Shown piece after piece: positions 18,713 to 27,291 of a stretch of 64,000 nucleotides of DNA. This DNA comes from Promethearchaeota archaeon (GTDB lineage: Archaea > Asgardarchaeota > Lokiarchaeia > Sigyniarchaeales > Promethearchaeaceae). How positions within the stretch are numbered: the stretch's first letter is position 1; every line of letters begins with the position of its first letter. The stretch is from positions 447,590 through 511,589 of the forward strand of contig JAFGBS010000009.1 in NCBI GenBank assembly GCA_016933055.1. The letters run 5' to 3'. The position numbers and the translations under genes were made by a program. The notes beneath the pieces were generated by a model that did not search any database, was not told the DNA's origin, and saw only the letters and a list, made by a program, of their open reading frames with translations.

Positions 18713-20440
18713 CTAAGAATTTTGCTTTACAAAGTCGACAACAGCTGATAGCTCTTGTTTCCAAGTATCTTTCGGTCCGAATATATATATCCGAATATTT
18801 GGACCAGTTCCTGAAGGTCTTACAAATAATACGCTCCTCTCCGATTGTAAATATATCACATCGACTCTATTCTGCATATCTGTAAACGATTTAACAGCAA
18901 ATTCAAATCCTCTTATTGTGATTGTTTTTCCAATTATACTTGTTAGATTATCAATATACTGAATCTTTTGTTCATCCGTTGCTGACAAAGTTGTTCTCCC
19001 TCTTCCAATATCTTCAATATAGGATGAAAAATCATATCCCATTTCTAATAGGGCACATAGACAAAGGATTGCTGGCGCAGGATACTTATCTCCCATTATA
19101 GGATATTGACTTGAAAGTTTACCGTTGAACCGGGTAAATATATTAAAGGTATGACCTCCGCTTTCCTCCCATAACACAAAAATAGTCTCACCTAAAATTC
19201 CTGAATTCTTAATAATTTGTTGAATTTCATCCTTTGTGCGTATTTTCTCATATACATTATTTTTTTGTTGATATATCACCGCAAGATCCACTTGTGATTG
19301 TGGAACATCTAAATCCGCAGCCAAATATTGAAATATACCTAAATGTTTGTACCCTACTCCACAAATAAAATTAATTTTAGAAGATTTATCGCAACCGGGA
19401 TCACTGGGTATTGTCTTTGCATTGATGATATTTTTTCCCTTTTCGGTCGCCAAGATGTTATGCATCGCGGTATACAATTGGTTGGGTTCAAAATTATAAA
19501 ATTTATCCCCGACATGAATAATAAATACGATCCGATCTCGGTCAGCGTCCACCATTATAGAGATTTTTGCATTATGTTTAACCATTATTTGCTTTACTTC
19601 ATCTTCTTCAAACGGATGAGTAGGATCTGGGGGATTCATATTTTTATCGATGAGGATTACATTAGCTCCACATGCTTCTAGTAATTTAACCAATTCGGGA
19701 GCTGCCCCCAAAAAAGGCCACACTACGATATTTTTCCCCTCTAATACTTCCAGGTCCAAAATTTTGGAAACCAAGTCGAGAATGTAATGGTTATTAACTC
19801 CATCAGCATCTACCATTATTGGAGTATAAGATTTAGAAACTGTGATTTGGTTTAATTTAAGAGCATATTGACTTACTTTTTTCATAATCTCGCCTGATAT
19901 GGGGATGGGGCGTTGAATATAAAACTTTAAACCATTCCATTTTAACGCATTATGACTTGCCGTAATCATAAGTACAACATCGATTTCATCAAATAATGCT
20001 ATTGAACCTGCAGCATAAGGAGTGCTCATCTTTGATAATCCTCGAATATAACTACTGTGGGGATCTTTTTCCCCTTCTCCTGATTGGTGGTAGATGGAAT
20101 ATCCCTCAAATGTAAAAATTCGGCTAGATAAATCCAGTAATATATCCGCAGATGGACGATCATCCGTGACAATTAATACATTCGGTGAGGCTTTCTTTAC
20201 TTCTTTTTTTCCTACAACGGCGATAGCCTTTATTACACGCAAAAAATAAAACATCTTTTTACGTGTTAAGGTATAAGTGCTATTTTTCACTTCAAAAATT
20301 TCCATTCGTAACCCACTAGTAGGTGGCACTAATGGATCTATGATGGCTTTTTCAGAATCATCTAATTCATCAAGATAGATAATGTTGTAATTCTCCTTGG
20401 GATTTTCGGGTATCTTCTCGAACTTATAGCAATATTCCAT
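18713..20440 (-). CDS. phosphoglucomutase/phosphomannomutase-family phosphohexomutase
   Basis: The 575-residue protein shows the hallmarks of alpha-D-phosphohexomutases. The phosphoserine loop TASHNALKWNG lies near residue 158, the metal loop DADRDR near 297, a sugar-binding region with EESGGH near 430 and the phosphate-binding RPSGTGPNIR near 538. It interconverts hexose 1- and 6-phosphates (glucose, mannose or glucosamine). At 575 residues it is longer than the usual archaeal enzyme of about 450, with about 90 extra N-terminal residues. A sugar-phosphate nucleotidyltransferase lies 5 kb away, so the two could supply NDP-sugars for glycans. Substrate choice cannot be decided from sequence. 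Confidence 0.88.
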   Translation of the reverse strand: MEYCYKFEKIPENPKENYNIIYLDELDDSEKAIIDPLVPPTSGLRMEIFEVKNSTYTLTRKKMFYFLRVIKAIAVVGKKEVKKASPNVLIVTDDRPSADILLDLSSRIFTFEGYSIYHQSGEGEKDPHSSYIRGLSKMSTPYAAGSIALFDEIDVVLMITASHNALKWNGLKFYIQRPIPISGEIMKKVSQYALKLNQITVSKSYTPIMVDADGVNNHYILDLVSKILDLEVLEGKNIVVWPFLGAAPELVKLLEACGANVILIDKNMNPPDPTHPFEEDEVKQIMVKHNAKISIMVDADRDRIVFIIHVGDKFYNFEPNQLYTAMHNILATEKGKNIINAKTIPSDPGCDKSSKINFICGVGYKHLGIFQYLAADLDVPQSQVDLAVIYQQKNNVYEKIRTKDEIQQIIKNSGILGETIFVLWEESGGHTFNIFTRFNGKLSSQYPIMGDKYPAPAILCLCALLEMGYDFSSYIEDIGRGRTTLSATDEQKIQYIDNLTSIIGKTITIRGFEFAVKSFTDMQNRVDVIYLQSERSVLFVRPSGTGPNIRIYIFGPKDTWKQELSAVVDFVKQNS

Positions 20441-20508
20441 ATTTACAGATGAATTCCTCTGGTATTAAAAGGTTTTAGAATGGATGTAGAAATTTAATTT
20501 AGGATGAC

Positions 20509-21393
20509 TTAAAGGAGTCCGTCTTCGTAATTGATCTTTGAAACGAGATCTTTGAGAATTTCGATGATTTTGGTTCGGTACTGTTGATTTATTGCGATCA
20601 TCCCGTAAGTTTTAATTCCTAATAATTTTTGCACAAACTCGGGAGTTAAACGATTATTGAGATCTTGTTTATTGGCTATTCCCACAACAACGCAATCTTT
20701 GTAATATTTTACCACTAATTCATTAATTATCTTTTTCGATTCGTTCACATTCTGAAAACTTGAATCGGTAACTAGTAGAGCAATGCGCGTTCCCTTTAAC
20801 AAACTTCTCCATAAATCCGAATATTGAATTTGTCCCGCAAAATCCCATAAAACTATGTTTCTTTTCCCTTTGGTATCCAATTCATCATATTTCGCGATAT
20901 CTGCAGTGATAGTGGGTTGATATTCTAAATTCACTTCTTCTCCTACAATGAGTTTAAGTAATGAAGTCTTTCCCACGCCTGCAAAACCTATAATCGAAAT
21001 TTTGATGGGACCCAATACAATGCGATCGATAGTTTCCATAAAATCCTTGAAAACTTCACGTTCCCCATCATGTAAAAAATCGGCTATTTTATCCCCATAT
21101 GCTGTTTCGAATTGATTAATAATTTCCTCGAGTTTTTGAATTATTTGATCATTTTGGTCTTCTAAATCCGTACATACCGCTATAATTAGTTTGGGATTAT
21201 CGATAGGTTTAAAGAAATACTTATTCTTTTCTGTTTGGGTTGATTTAATATCGGATTGTGCAATTTCCTTAAAAAAACCAGAAAACGCACTTAAAAATCC
21301 TGCTAGTAGATCATGATCTATCTTAACTGGACCATATTCTCGGAATAGAATACTTTTACCATCTTGAGTTAAAATAGAAATGTGTTGAATCAT
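20509..21393 (-). CDS. small Ras-like GTPase with N-terminal longin-like domain
   Basis: The 294-residue protein has two parts. Residues 1 to about 110 form an alternating beta-alpha domain (QHISILTQDGKSILFREYG, then KLIIAVCTDLEDQ) that looks like a longin/SRX-type fold. Residues about 128-294 are a GTPase with P-loop GFAGVGKTS near 135, switch threonine in YQPTITADI, G3 motif WDFAGQ near 182, G4 motif ANKQD near 239 and INQQYR at the G5 position. The WDFAGQ form is Arf/Rab-like. Such GTPases are expanded in Asgard genomes and in eukaryotes act in vesicle traffic. There is no C-terminal prenylation cysteine. It diverges from a coiled-coil protein gene 65 bp away. The GTPase is certain; the longin call is moderate. 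Confidence 0.85.
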   Translation of the reverse strand: MIQHISILTQDGKSILFREYGPVKIDHDLLAGFLSAFSGFFKEIAQSDIKSTQTEKNKYFFKPIDNPKLIIAVCTDLEDQNDQIIQKLEEIINQFETAYGDKIADFLHDGEREVFKDFMETIDRIVLGPIKISIIGFAGVGKTSLLKLIVGEEVNLEYQPTITADIAKYDELDTKGKRNIVLWDFAGQIQYSDLWRSLLKGTRIALLVTDSSFQNVNESKKIINELVVKYYKDCVVVGIANKQDLNNRLTPEFVQKLLGIKTYGMIAINQQYRTKIIEILKDLVSKINYEDGLL

Positions 21394-21457
21394 TATTAAT
21401 TCTAACCTTTGATTAGCTCAAAAATATATTTATTTTGCGATTGTCTCAAGATTAATC

Positions 21458-22021
21458 ATGGAGAGTAAAGTGAGTTCACAAGAAAAGGGAGACTTAGAAA
21501 AGAAAATTGATACAATTTTGGCAGCAGTTCAAAACTTCGGATTAAATTTTATACAAAAATTAGGAGAATTAAAGCACGCCATTAGCATACTATCGGATCA
21601 AGTCGAAAAAATGAATAAAGCTCTTATTACAGTTAAGGGTTTAGAACCGAAAATAAATGAAATTACATCTATGAAACAAGATCTATTATCAGAATTGCAT
21701 TATTTACAATCTCAAGTAAAAGTTTCCTCATTTAAGAATACAGAGGTAATCCAGATGAAGACAGATGATTCATCTCCTCAATATTTGGATTTGTTAGCGG
21801 GATTGCAAAAACAATTAAAACAATATTCAGATTTGTCTATGCTAATTCATGATCTGGAAGAGATTAAAAAGAAGATATACGAAGTAACAGGGGGGCATCG
21901 GGTACTGTTTGAAATAGGGGAAACTATAAAACAACTTAATTCAGTTGAGACATTGACAGAATCTGAACTTCAAAATCTTAACGAAAAATTAACATTCTGG
22001 TCAAATAAATTGAAATCTTGA
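21458..22021 (+). CDS. coiled-coil protein of unknown function
   Basis: A 187-residue protein made almost entirely of heptad-like helices (for example KLGELKHAISILSDQVEKM and LLSELHYLQSQV) with no cysteine and no membrane segment. It is likely a cytoplasmic oligomeric rod. It diverges from the longin-GTPase gene and lies 70 bp upstream of the ChlI/ChlD-type gene on the same strand, so it may be co-expressed with that AAA protein. I recognise no family. Confidence 0.6.
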   Translation: MESKVSSQEKGDLEKKIDTILAAVQNFGLNFIQKLGELKHAISILSDQVEKMNKALITVKGLEPKINEITSMKQDLLSELHYLQSQVKVSSFKNTEVIQMKTDDSSPQYLDLLAGLQKQLKQYSDLSMLIHDLEEIKKKIYEVTGGHRVLFEIGETIKQLNSVETLTESELQNLNEKLTFWSNKLKS

Positions 22022-22091
22022 TTTTCAATGAATTACGAACCATTACATGGGTTAAACTCTAAATATGATCTCAATTTTGCAATGATGTATA

Positions 22092-24299
22092 ATGAAAAAG
22101 ATCAACTTTCCTATAACTGGAATAATCGGTCAAGATAGAATGGTTCGAGCATTATTATTAAATGTCATTGACCCTACAATAGGTGGTGTTCTTCTCACTG
22201 GCAAGCAAGGAACGGGAAAATCTACTGCCGTTCGAGCTTTAATAGATATTTTACCCGATATTGAAGTAATTCAGGGGTGTCCTTTTGCATGTAATCCTCA
22301 TGATGAACCCGAAAATGTATGTGATTCTTGTCGTTCAATATTGGAAACAACAAAATTTACTCCTATTATAGAAAAAAAACCTATTGCTTTTGTTGATCTT
22401 CCATTAGGAGTGACAGAGGATATGGTCTGTGGATCCCTTGATCTAGAAAAGGTTCTTAAAGAGGGAATTAAAAGCCTTCATCCCGGACTACTCGCAAAGG
22501 CAAATAGAGGTATCTTATATATTGATGAAATTAATCTCTTGCAAGATCATATCGTAGACATCCTCCTTGATGCAGCTGCTTCTGGAGTGAATATTATTGA
22601 ACGAGAAGGTGTTTCTATATCTCATCCTGCTAAATTTATTTTAGTAGGTTCTATGAATCCAGAAGAGGGAGAACTTCGGCCTCAAATTAATGACAGATTG
22701 GGATTAGAAGTAAATCTTCAAGCTCCTTATGATCCTGAATTACGTGCTGAAATCACCAAAAGAGTGATTGAGTTCACGAATCATCCTAAGAAATTTGTTA
22801 AATCGTATGAAAAACTGCAAAATCAATTAAAATTCCAGATTAAACAAGCAAGAGAGATGGTATACTCGATTGAAATCCCTCGAGAAATCTATTCATTCGT
22901 TTCTAAATACGTTGCAGAACTAGGAATACCTTCCCAACGGGCGGACATTACCTTTATCCGATGCGCCAGAGCCAATGCTGCCTTTAGAAATTCTAAAATT
23001 GTTGAATTACAAGATCTCGATGCTGCAATTGATTTAGTATTCGAACATCGTATACGTGCATTACGGGATGAACTAGAACCGCAAGAAATCAAGGACAAGA
23101 TCCGCGATATATATGGTAAAATTAAGGAAGCATATGAAGGAAACGACGCTTATAAACCCAATAAAGATCAAGAGGGACCTTTAAAAGCTTCTGATGAAGC
23201 TCAATCTGAATACAAACAACAACCGTATGATCCCGATAAAATCAAAGGATTACCTGAAATTAAAGATCAAAGAATTCCAGATAATAAAGAGATCCAAGAT
23301 TGGCTAAAAAATCCCTCAGAAGGATATAAAGTATTTGATCTTCATCGTATCCGAAAATTTTCACCAAGCGAACTAAAACCTATCGCAGAATTACATGAAC
23401 AACGCATATCAGATATTGAATCGATTTTTACACGAACCCGAAAAAAAGCGGATTATGGGGGAAAGGGCAAAAGAACTAGAATAACATCTTCCCAGAAAGG
23501 AAGATATATAGCTTTCAAGTATCCAATAGGAGTACCCAAAAATATTGCGTTTGATGCATCGATAAAAAGGTTTCTTGTGAGGAATTATTGTGGTTCGAAT
23601 GGAGGTTATATCAATAATTGCACTCCTCAATTTCCCATTCATATGAAAATGCCAGATATTATGGAAAAAGTATTTGAATTTAAAGCACCTCTTTCTCTGT
23701 ATTTTATTTTAGACGCATCTGGTTCTATGGCAAGATATCTCACTCAAATGACCGACGTTATTCGCTCGCTTCATAGGGAAGGATATAAGAAAAAGGATAA
23801 AACTAGTATCATCGTGTTCAAAGGTAAGAACGCACACATTCTTCAACGTCCTACTACGAATTTAAATCGAGTAATTGCAAAACTGCCTTCCATAGAAGGA
23901 TTATCATATACTCCTTTAGCTGAAGCTTTGGTCAAAGCGGAACAAATGATAAAAGCTGAACGCGTGAAAAACAGGGACTTAATTCCCGTTGTAGTGATTT
24001 TTTCTGATCTGGGAGCAAACATTTCGCGAAAAAATCCCGATTTGATGCCTCAATCACAAGAAGATTTCCAAATAATATCTAATGAATTAAAAGAAATATC
24101 CAAGAGATTTGGAAGACAAAAAATAAGAGTTTTAATAATGATGCCGAAGAAAGGACAAGCCATACAGTACTTGGGAGTCAATCCTTTCATAATGCAAGAA
24201 ATTCGGGATAATTTTAAGAGATATGCGAATGCAGAAATATTCATGTTCGATAGTTATAATCCAAAAAAGACACTTATTAAACTGAAAAAAGTTCTATAA
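22092..24299 (+). CDS. ChlI-ChlD type fusion: magnesium-chelatase-like AAA+ ATPase with VWA domain
   Basis: In this 735-residue protein, residues 1 to about 340 are a ChlI/BchI AAA+ module: Walker A GKQGTGKST near 36, a cysteine cluster GCPFACNP with CDSC, LPLGVTEDMVCGS, Walker B GILYIDEINLL near 139, sensor GSMNPEEGELRPQ and a C-terminal helical lid. After a polar linker (340-530) a von Willebrand A domain begins with the MIDAS motif LDASGSM near 540, with FSDLG later. In chelatases, ChlI and ChlD power insertion of Mg2+ or Co2+ into tetrapyrroles. No large ChlH/CobN subunit or tetrapyrrole gene is in this window, so it may be a cobaltochelatase subunit or a MoxR-like remodelling ATPase. Preceded by a coiled-coil protein gene. 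Confidence 0.85.
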   Translation: MKKINFPITGIIGQDRMVRALLLNVIDPTIGGVLLTGKQGTGKSTAVRALIDILPDIEVIQGCPFACNPHDEPENVCDSCRSILETTKFTPIIEKKPIAFVDLPLGVTEDMVCGSLDLEKVLKEGIKSLHPGLLAKANRGILYIDEINLLQDHIVDILLDAAASGVNIIEREGVSISHPAKFILVGSMNPEEGELRPQINDRLGLEVNLQAPYDPELRAEITKRVIEFTNHPKKFVKSYEKLQNQLKFQIKQAREMVYSIEIPREIYSFVSKYVAELGIPSQRADITFIRCARANAAFRNSKIVELQDLDAAIDLVFEHRIRALRDELEPQEIKDKIRDIYGKIKEAYEGNDAYKPNKDQEGPLKASDEAQSEYKQQPYDPDKIKGLPEIKDQRIPDNKEIQDWLKNPSEGYKVFDLHRIRKFSPSELKPIAELHEQRISDIESIFTRTRKKADYGGKGKRTRITSSQKGRYIAFKYPIGVPKNIAFDASIKRFLVRNYCGSNGGYINNCTPQFPIHMKMPDIMEKVFEFKAPLSLYFILDASGSMARYLTQMTDVIRSLHREGYKKKDKTSIIVFKGKNAHILQRPTTNLNRVIAKLPSIEGLSYTPLAEALVKAEQMIKAERVKNRDLIPVVVIFSDLGANISRKNPDLMPQSQEDFQIISNELKEISKRFGRQKIRVLIMMPKKGQAIQYLGVNPFIMQEIRDNFKRYANAEIFMFDSYNPKKTLIKLKKVL

Positions 24300-24343
24300 A
24301 CTCGTTATCCCTTTATTTTTTCCCCCTAAAAGGAAAGATAATC

Positions 24344-25240
24344 TTATAATTTTCGTGCAATAAGCCAGCTCTCCATCATTAATGATGTAAAGAACTTAAT
24401 ATGAAGATGATCATTGCTAAATACTGCCAGATTACTTTTTTCTCCGATAGGTGCAATAAACATTTCTTCATTGTCCTTAAGACATATCCATCGGTCCTTC
24501 GAATCAAAGTTTCGGATTGTAATATTATCTAAAGCTTCGAATTCTTGCAATAATTCTTGATGTTCAGGATTTTGCTCCACACTACAAGCTGCTTTGATGT
24601 TTACTGAAGTTCTTGCATCATATAATCCAAGTTCTGCAAGATCAAGTATAGAAGGGGTAGTAACAACGAGATTATGAACAGATCTGGTTACCATATCTCT
24701 CATGAACTCCAAAATTTGCTCCCGAGATACGGTATTCATCATAATTTCTCCCTTTGCAGGAGCACTCTGGTTTCTCATTTTCTCCTTTAACTTTTCTACT
24801 TCATCATCAGCTCCTTTCAAATCCAAATTAAGAAGTTTGATCTCTTTTTCTAGTTCCTGTATTCTCTTGTTTTTTTCCTCTAAAAACGTATTAGATACCA
24901 TACCCCGTGATGCATCGGCTTTCTGTTGCAACATTTGCAATTCTTTTTCTTTTGCCTCGAGAGTTTCTTTCATAGAGAAGATTTGATCATCTTTCATTTT
25001 GAGTGAATGTTTAATTGTTTCGATTTGCTGATCTTTAGTCCGCATCAATCCCGATATAGTGTTAACTTGATCATCCTTCGCGTTTAAATTCGATTCAAGA
25101 GTTGTAATGAGATTATCTTTACTTTGCAGTTGTGCTTTAAGTCCTTCGATAGAACTCTTTAATTCATTAAAAGTAGTAGTTATTTCAGCAATTTCTTCTT
25201 CTTTTTGTTCAAGTTTTTTCCAACATTCTTCAAGTTCCAT
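24344..25240 (-). CDS. coiled-coil protein with C-terminal TrmB-sensor-like domain
   Basis: The 298-residue protein starts at the ATG at 25240; a TTG at 25273 would add 11 residues. Residues 1 to about 165 form a long coiled coil with heptad-spaced repeats such as LKSSIEGLKAQLQSKDNLI and LEKEIKLLNLDLK. The C-terminal 130 residues are a globular domain (SVHNLVVTTPSILDLAELGL, IRNFDSKDRW, MFIAPIGEKSNLAVFSND) resembling the PLD-like sensor domain at the end of TrmB-type regulators. No DNA-binding winged helix precedes it, so it is unlikely to be a standard regulator. It converges with the ChlI-ChlD-type gene. The similarity to TrmB is weak and made by eye. Confidence 0.6.
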   Translation of the reverse strand: MELEECWKKLEQKEEEIAEITTTFNELKSSIEGLKAQLQSKDNLITTLESNLNAKDDQVNTISGLMRTKDQQIETIKHSLKMKDDQIFSMKETLEAKEKELQMLQQKADASRGMVSNTFLEEKNKRIQELEKEIKLLNLDLKGADDEVEKLKEKMRNQSAPAKGEIMMNTVSREQILEFMRDMVTRSVHNLVVTTPSILDLAELGLYDARTSVNIKAACSVEQNPEHQELLQEFEALDNITIRNFDSKDRWICLKDNEEMFIAPIGEKSNLAVFSNDHLHIKFFTSLMMESWLIARKL

Positions 25241-25371
25241 TAGAGTTTCCACTGTACTATTGAGTTTATACAAATATTTGTAAATTTTTCTTAAATATCT
25301 TTAGACAGCTATGAGAGGATCGCTAAAACAGTAATTATCTGCAGTTTCGATACCTCGATATTTCCAATTAA

Positions 25372-26487
25372 TTATATATTATGAGTTCTGTCGTTTTCCA
25401 TTATTAAGGTATCTTTAATAATTGTCATATCTGGAATTTCCACATTTCTGGCGATTATCGCATTCTCGATTCGAACATACTTACCGATCTTATTATTACC
25501 TAGAAGTACTGATCGACTTATTTCAGAATAATCTCCAATATCACATTTCTCACCGATGTATACTTCAGGTCCGACTAGCACACTATCGCCAATTTTACAT
25601 AATTTCGCAGCGACTGGCTCAATTAAGGTTGGATATTCTCCTTCATACTCGAAATCCTCCCCATGTAAAAATCTGAATGTCATTTTAGGAATATCAGAAA
25701 TATGCGTTAGATGAAATCGCCCTACACTTTCTAACGTAATTTTTTCATCCTTTAGTAAATGCACTCCCCGAACACAATGCTTATCCAAGAGCATTAGCTT
25801 TATTGCAGAGGGTAATTCCCACTCATTTCGAGTGGATTTTTCCACTTTAGGGAGATAATCGAGCATTTTCTGGGAAAAGATATATAATGGGATGGAGTAA
25901 AAATCATCGATCTTTTTTTCCTCCCCTGGTTTTTCCACCATATCTAATACTAAGTTCTCCTTTAATTTGACATTTCCATGAGTTTCACTCATTTTACTGT
26001 CCGTAGAATAATAAAGGGCAAGTGTACTCGAGGATTTTGTTTGAAGATGAGCAGTTATAAGTTGGGATAACTCAGAGGAATCCAATAGAATATCCACTGC
26101 AGAAAGAATGAAGAACGGTTCTATATTTTCCTCTTTATACTCTTGGGAGGTTTTGGATAATGCCTCTATAATCGATTCGGAAGCGCATAGGATGGCGTTG
26201 CCCATACCTAAAGGTTCCCTTTGTACACAATGTACAAATTTCATTGTATTTTGGTGTTTTGAAAGTGAATCTATATATTCGGTTAATTTGGGAGCATCTG
26301 GATTTGTAACAATGATGAATTGTCTAAATCCCTCTAGAGAGAAAAGGTCAATAACACGTTCTATCAAGGGTTTCCCAGCAATTGGTATTAAAGCTTTTGG
26401 ATAAACATCAGAAATTGGCTGTAATCGTGTTCCACGACCTCCTGCAAGAATTACTACAGGAATAATTTCCTTCGAAAATTTTACCAT
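25372..26487 (-). CDS. sugar-1-phosphate nucleotidyltransferase with left-handed beta-helix tail
   Basis: The 371-residue protein begins with the nucleotidyltransferase signature VVILAGGRGTRLQPISD followed by PKALIPIAGKPLIERV. The active-site region SAVDILLD lies near residue 125. The last 80 residues carry hexapeptide-like turns (LCKIGDSVLVGPEVYIGEKC, IGDYSEI) typical of left-handed beta-helix domains in GlmU-like or archaeal GDP-mannose/UDP-GlcNAc pyrophosphorylases. It activates a sugar 1-phosphate with an NTP. It fits functionally with the hexomutase at 18.7-20.4 kb. The exact sugar and base are not determinable here. Confidence 0.87.
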   Translation of the reverse strand: MVKFSKEIIPVVILAGGRGTRLQPISDVYPKALIPIAGKPLIERVIDLFSLEGFRQFIIVTNPDAPKLTEYIDSLSKHQNTMKFVHCVQREPLGMGNAILCASESIIEALSKTSQEYKEENIEPFFILSAVDILLDSSELSQLITAHLQTKSSSTLALYYSTDSKMSETHGNVKLKENLVLDMVEKPGEEKKIDDFYSIPLYIFSQKMLDYLPKVEKSTRNEWELPSAIKLMLLDKHCVRGVHLLKDEKITLESVGRFHLTHISDIPKMTFRFLHGEDFEYEGEYPTLIEPVAAKLCKIGDSVLVGPEVYIGEKCDIGDYSEISRSVLLGNNKIGKYVRIENAIIARNVEIPDMTIIKDTLIMENDRTHNI

Positions 26488-26562
26488 AATACACCATTTT
26501 ATCGGTTCTCAAAAATTTTTTCGAAAATGGGTATTTAGGCAATAATCAAACTTATTTTATAT

Positions 26563-27291
26563 ATGGCATTCGATAAGGGGATTGAAGAAATAGATAAATT
26601 GGTAACACAGACCTTTTCTAAATACAGTGGAATTTTGGCATTAATAATTGCGAGTCATGAAGGAAAAAAAATATACACCAAATTCCGTGAGGTTCAATCG
26701 TTCAATGAACATGAACTATCCGCTATTACCGCATCATTAATCTTCATTGCACGGACAATGTTCAAAAAGACTTTTGGATTGGAAATTGCACATGCGGAAG
26801 TAAAAGGAATTAAGGATATATTCTTCTCGGTATTAACTAAAGAAGTTACAGGATCGGTGATTTTTAATCGCAAAAACGTTGAGTTAGTAGGGCTGGCTGA
26901 ACTTAAAGAAACGGTTAATGAATTGTTTCTAAAAATTTCAGCAATTGTGGAAACTCTTGTAGTTAAAGAAGATTTATTCGTATTGATTAAACGAGCGATT
27001 CCTAACGCATTATCTATAGTCATTATCAATAAGGAGGGTCTTCCAATTAAAGTAGAAAGTACTATGGAGGAGCCTAAAATTTCAGCATTTATTTATGCAC
27101 TACATTCTCTTGCTACTACTCTCCTTAAAAATGAAGTCGAACACACCGTAATTTCTGGAGATTATGGATCTTATATTATCCAACAGATTGATGAGGAGCG
27201 CATTCTGGGAATAGCCGTTCCGGAAAGTGAAGATGCTAGAATAAACAAATTCGTAGCAATACTGCAAGAAATAATGAAAAAATCAATTTAA
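26563..27291 (+). CDS. tandem Roadblock/LC7 domain protein
   Basis: The 242-residue protein consists of two consecutive Roadblock/LC7-like units. The first (about 18-120) has GILALIIASHEGKKIYTKF, a helix ELSAITASLIFIARTM and the strand TGSVIF. The second (about 140-242) has ALSIVIINKEGLPIKVES, KISAFIYALHSLATTLL and ERILGIAVPES. Roadblock domains dimerise and regulate small GTPases (MglB, Ragulator). A covalent tandem would mimic a dimer. Its stop overlaps the stop of the convergent kae1-bud32 gene by 4 bp. The start ATG is preceded by TTTTATAT and no Shine-Dalgarno, so the mRNA could have a very short leader. Likely partner is one of the Ras-like GTPases, such as that at 20.5-21.4 kb. Confidence 0.75.
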   Translation: MAFDKGIEEIDKLVTQTFSKYSGILALIIASHEGKKIYTKFREVQSFNEHELSAITASLIFIARTMFKKTFGLEIAHAEVKGIKDIFFSVLTKEVTGSVIFNRKNVELVGLAELKETVNELFLKISAIVETLVVKEDLFVLIKRAIPNALSIVIINKEGLPIKVESTMEEPKISAFIYALHSLATTLLKNEVEHTVISGDYGSYIIQQIDEERILGIAVPESEDARINKFVAILQEIMKKSI

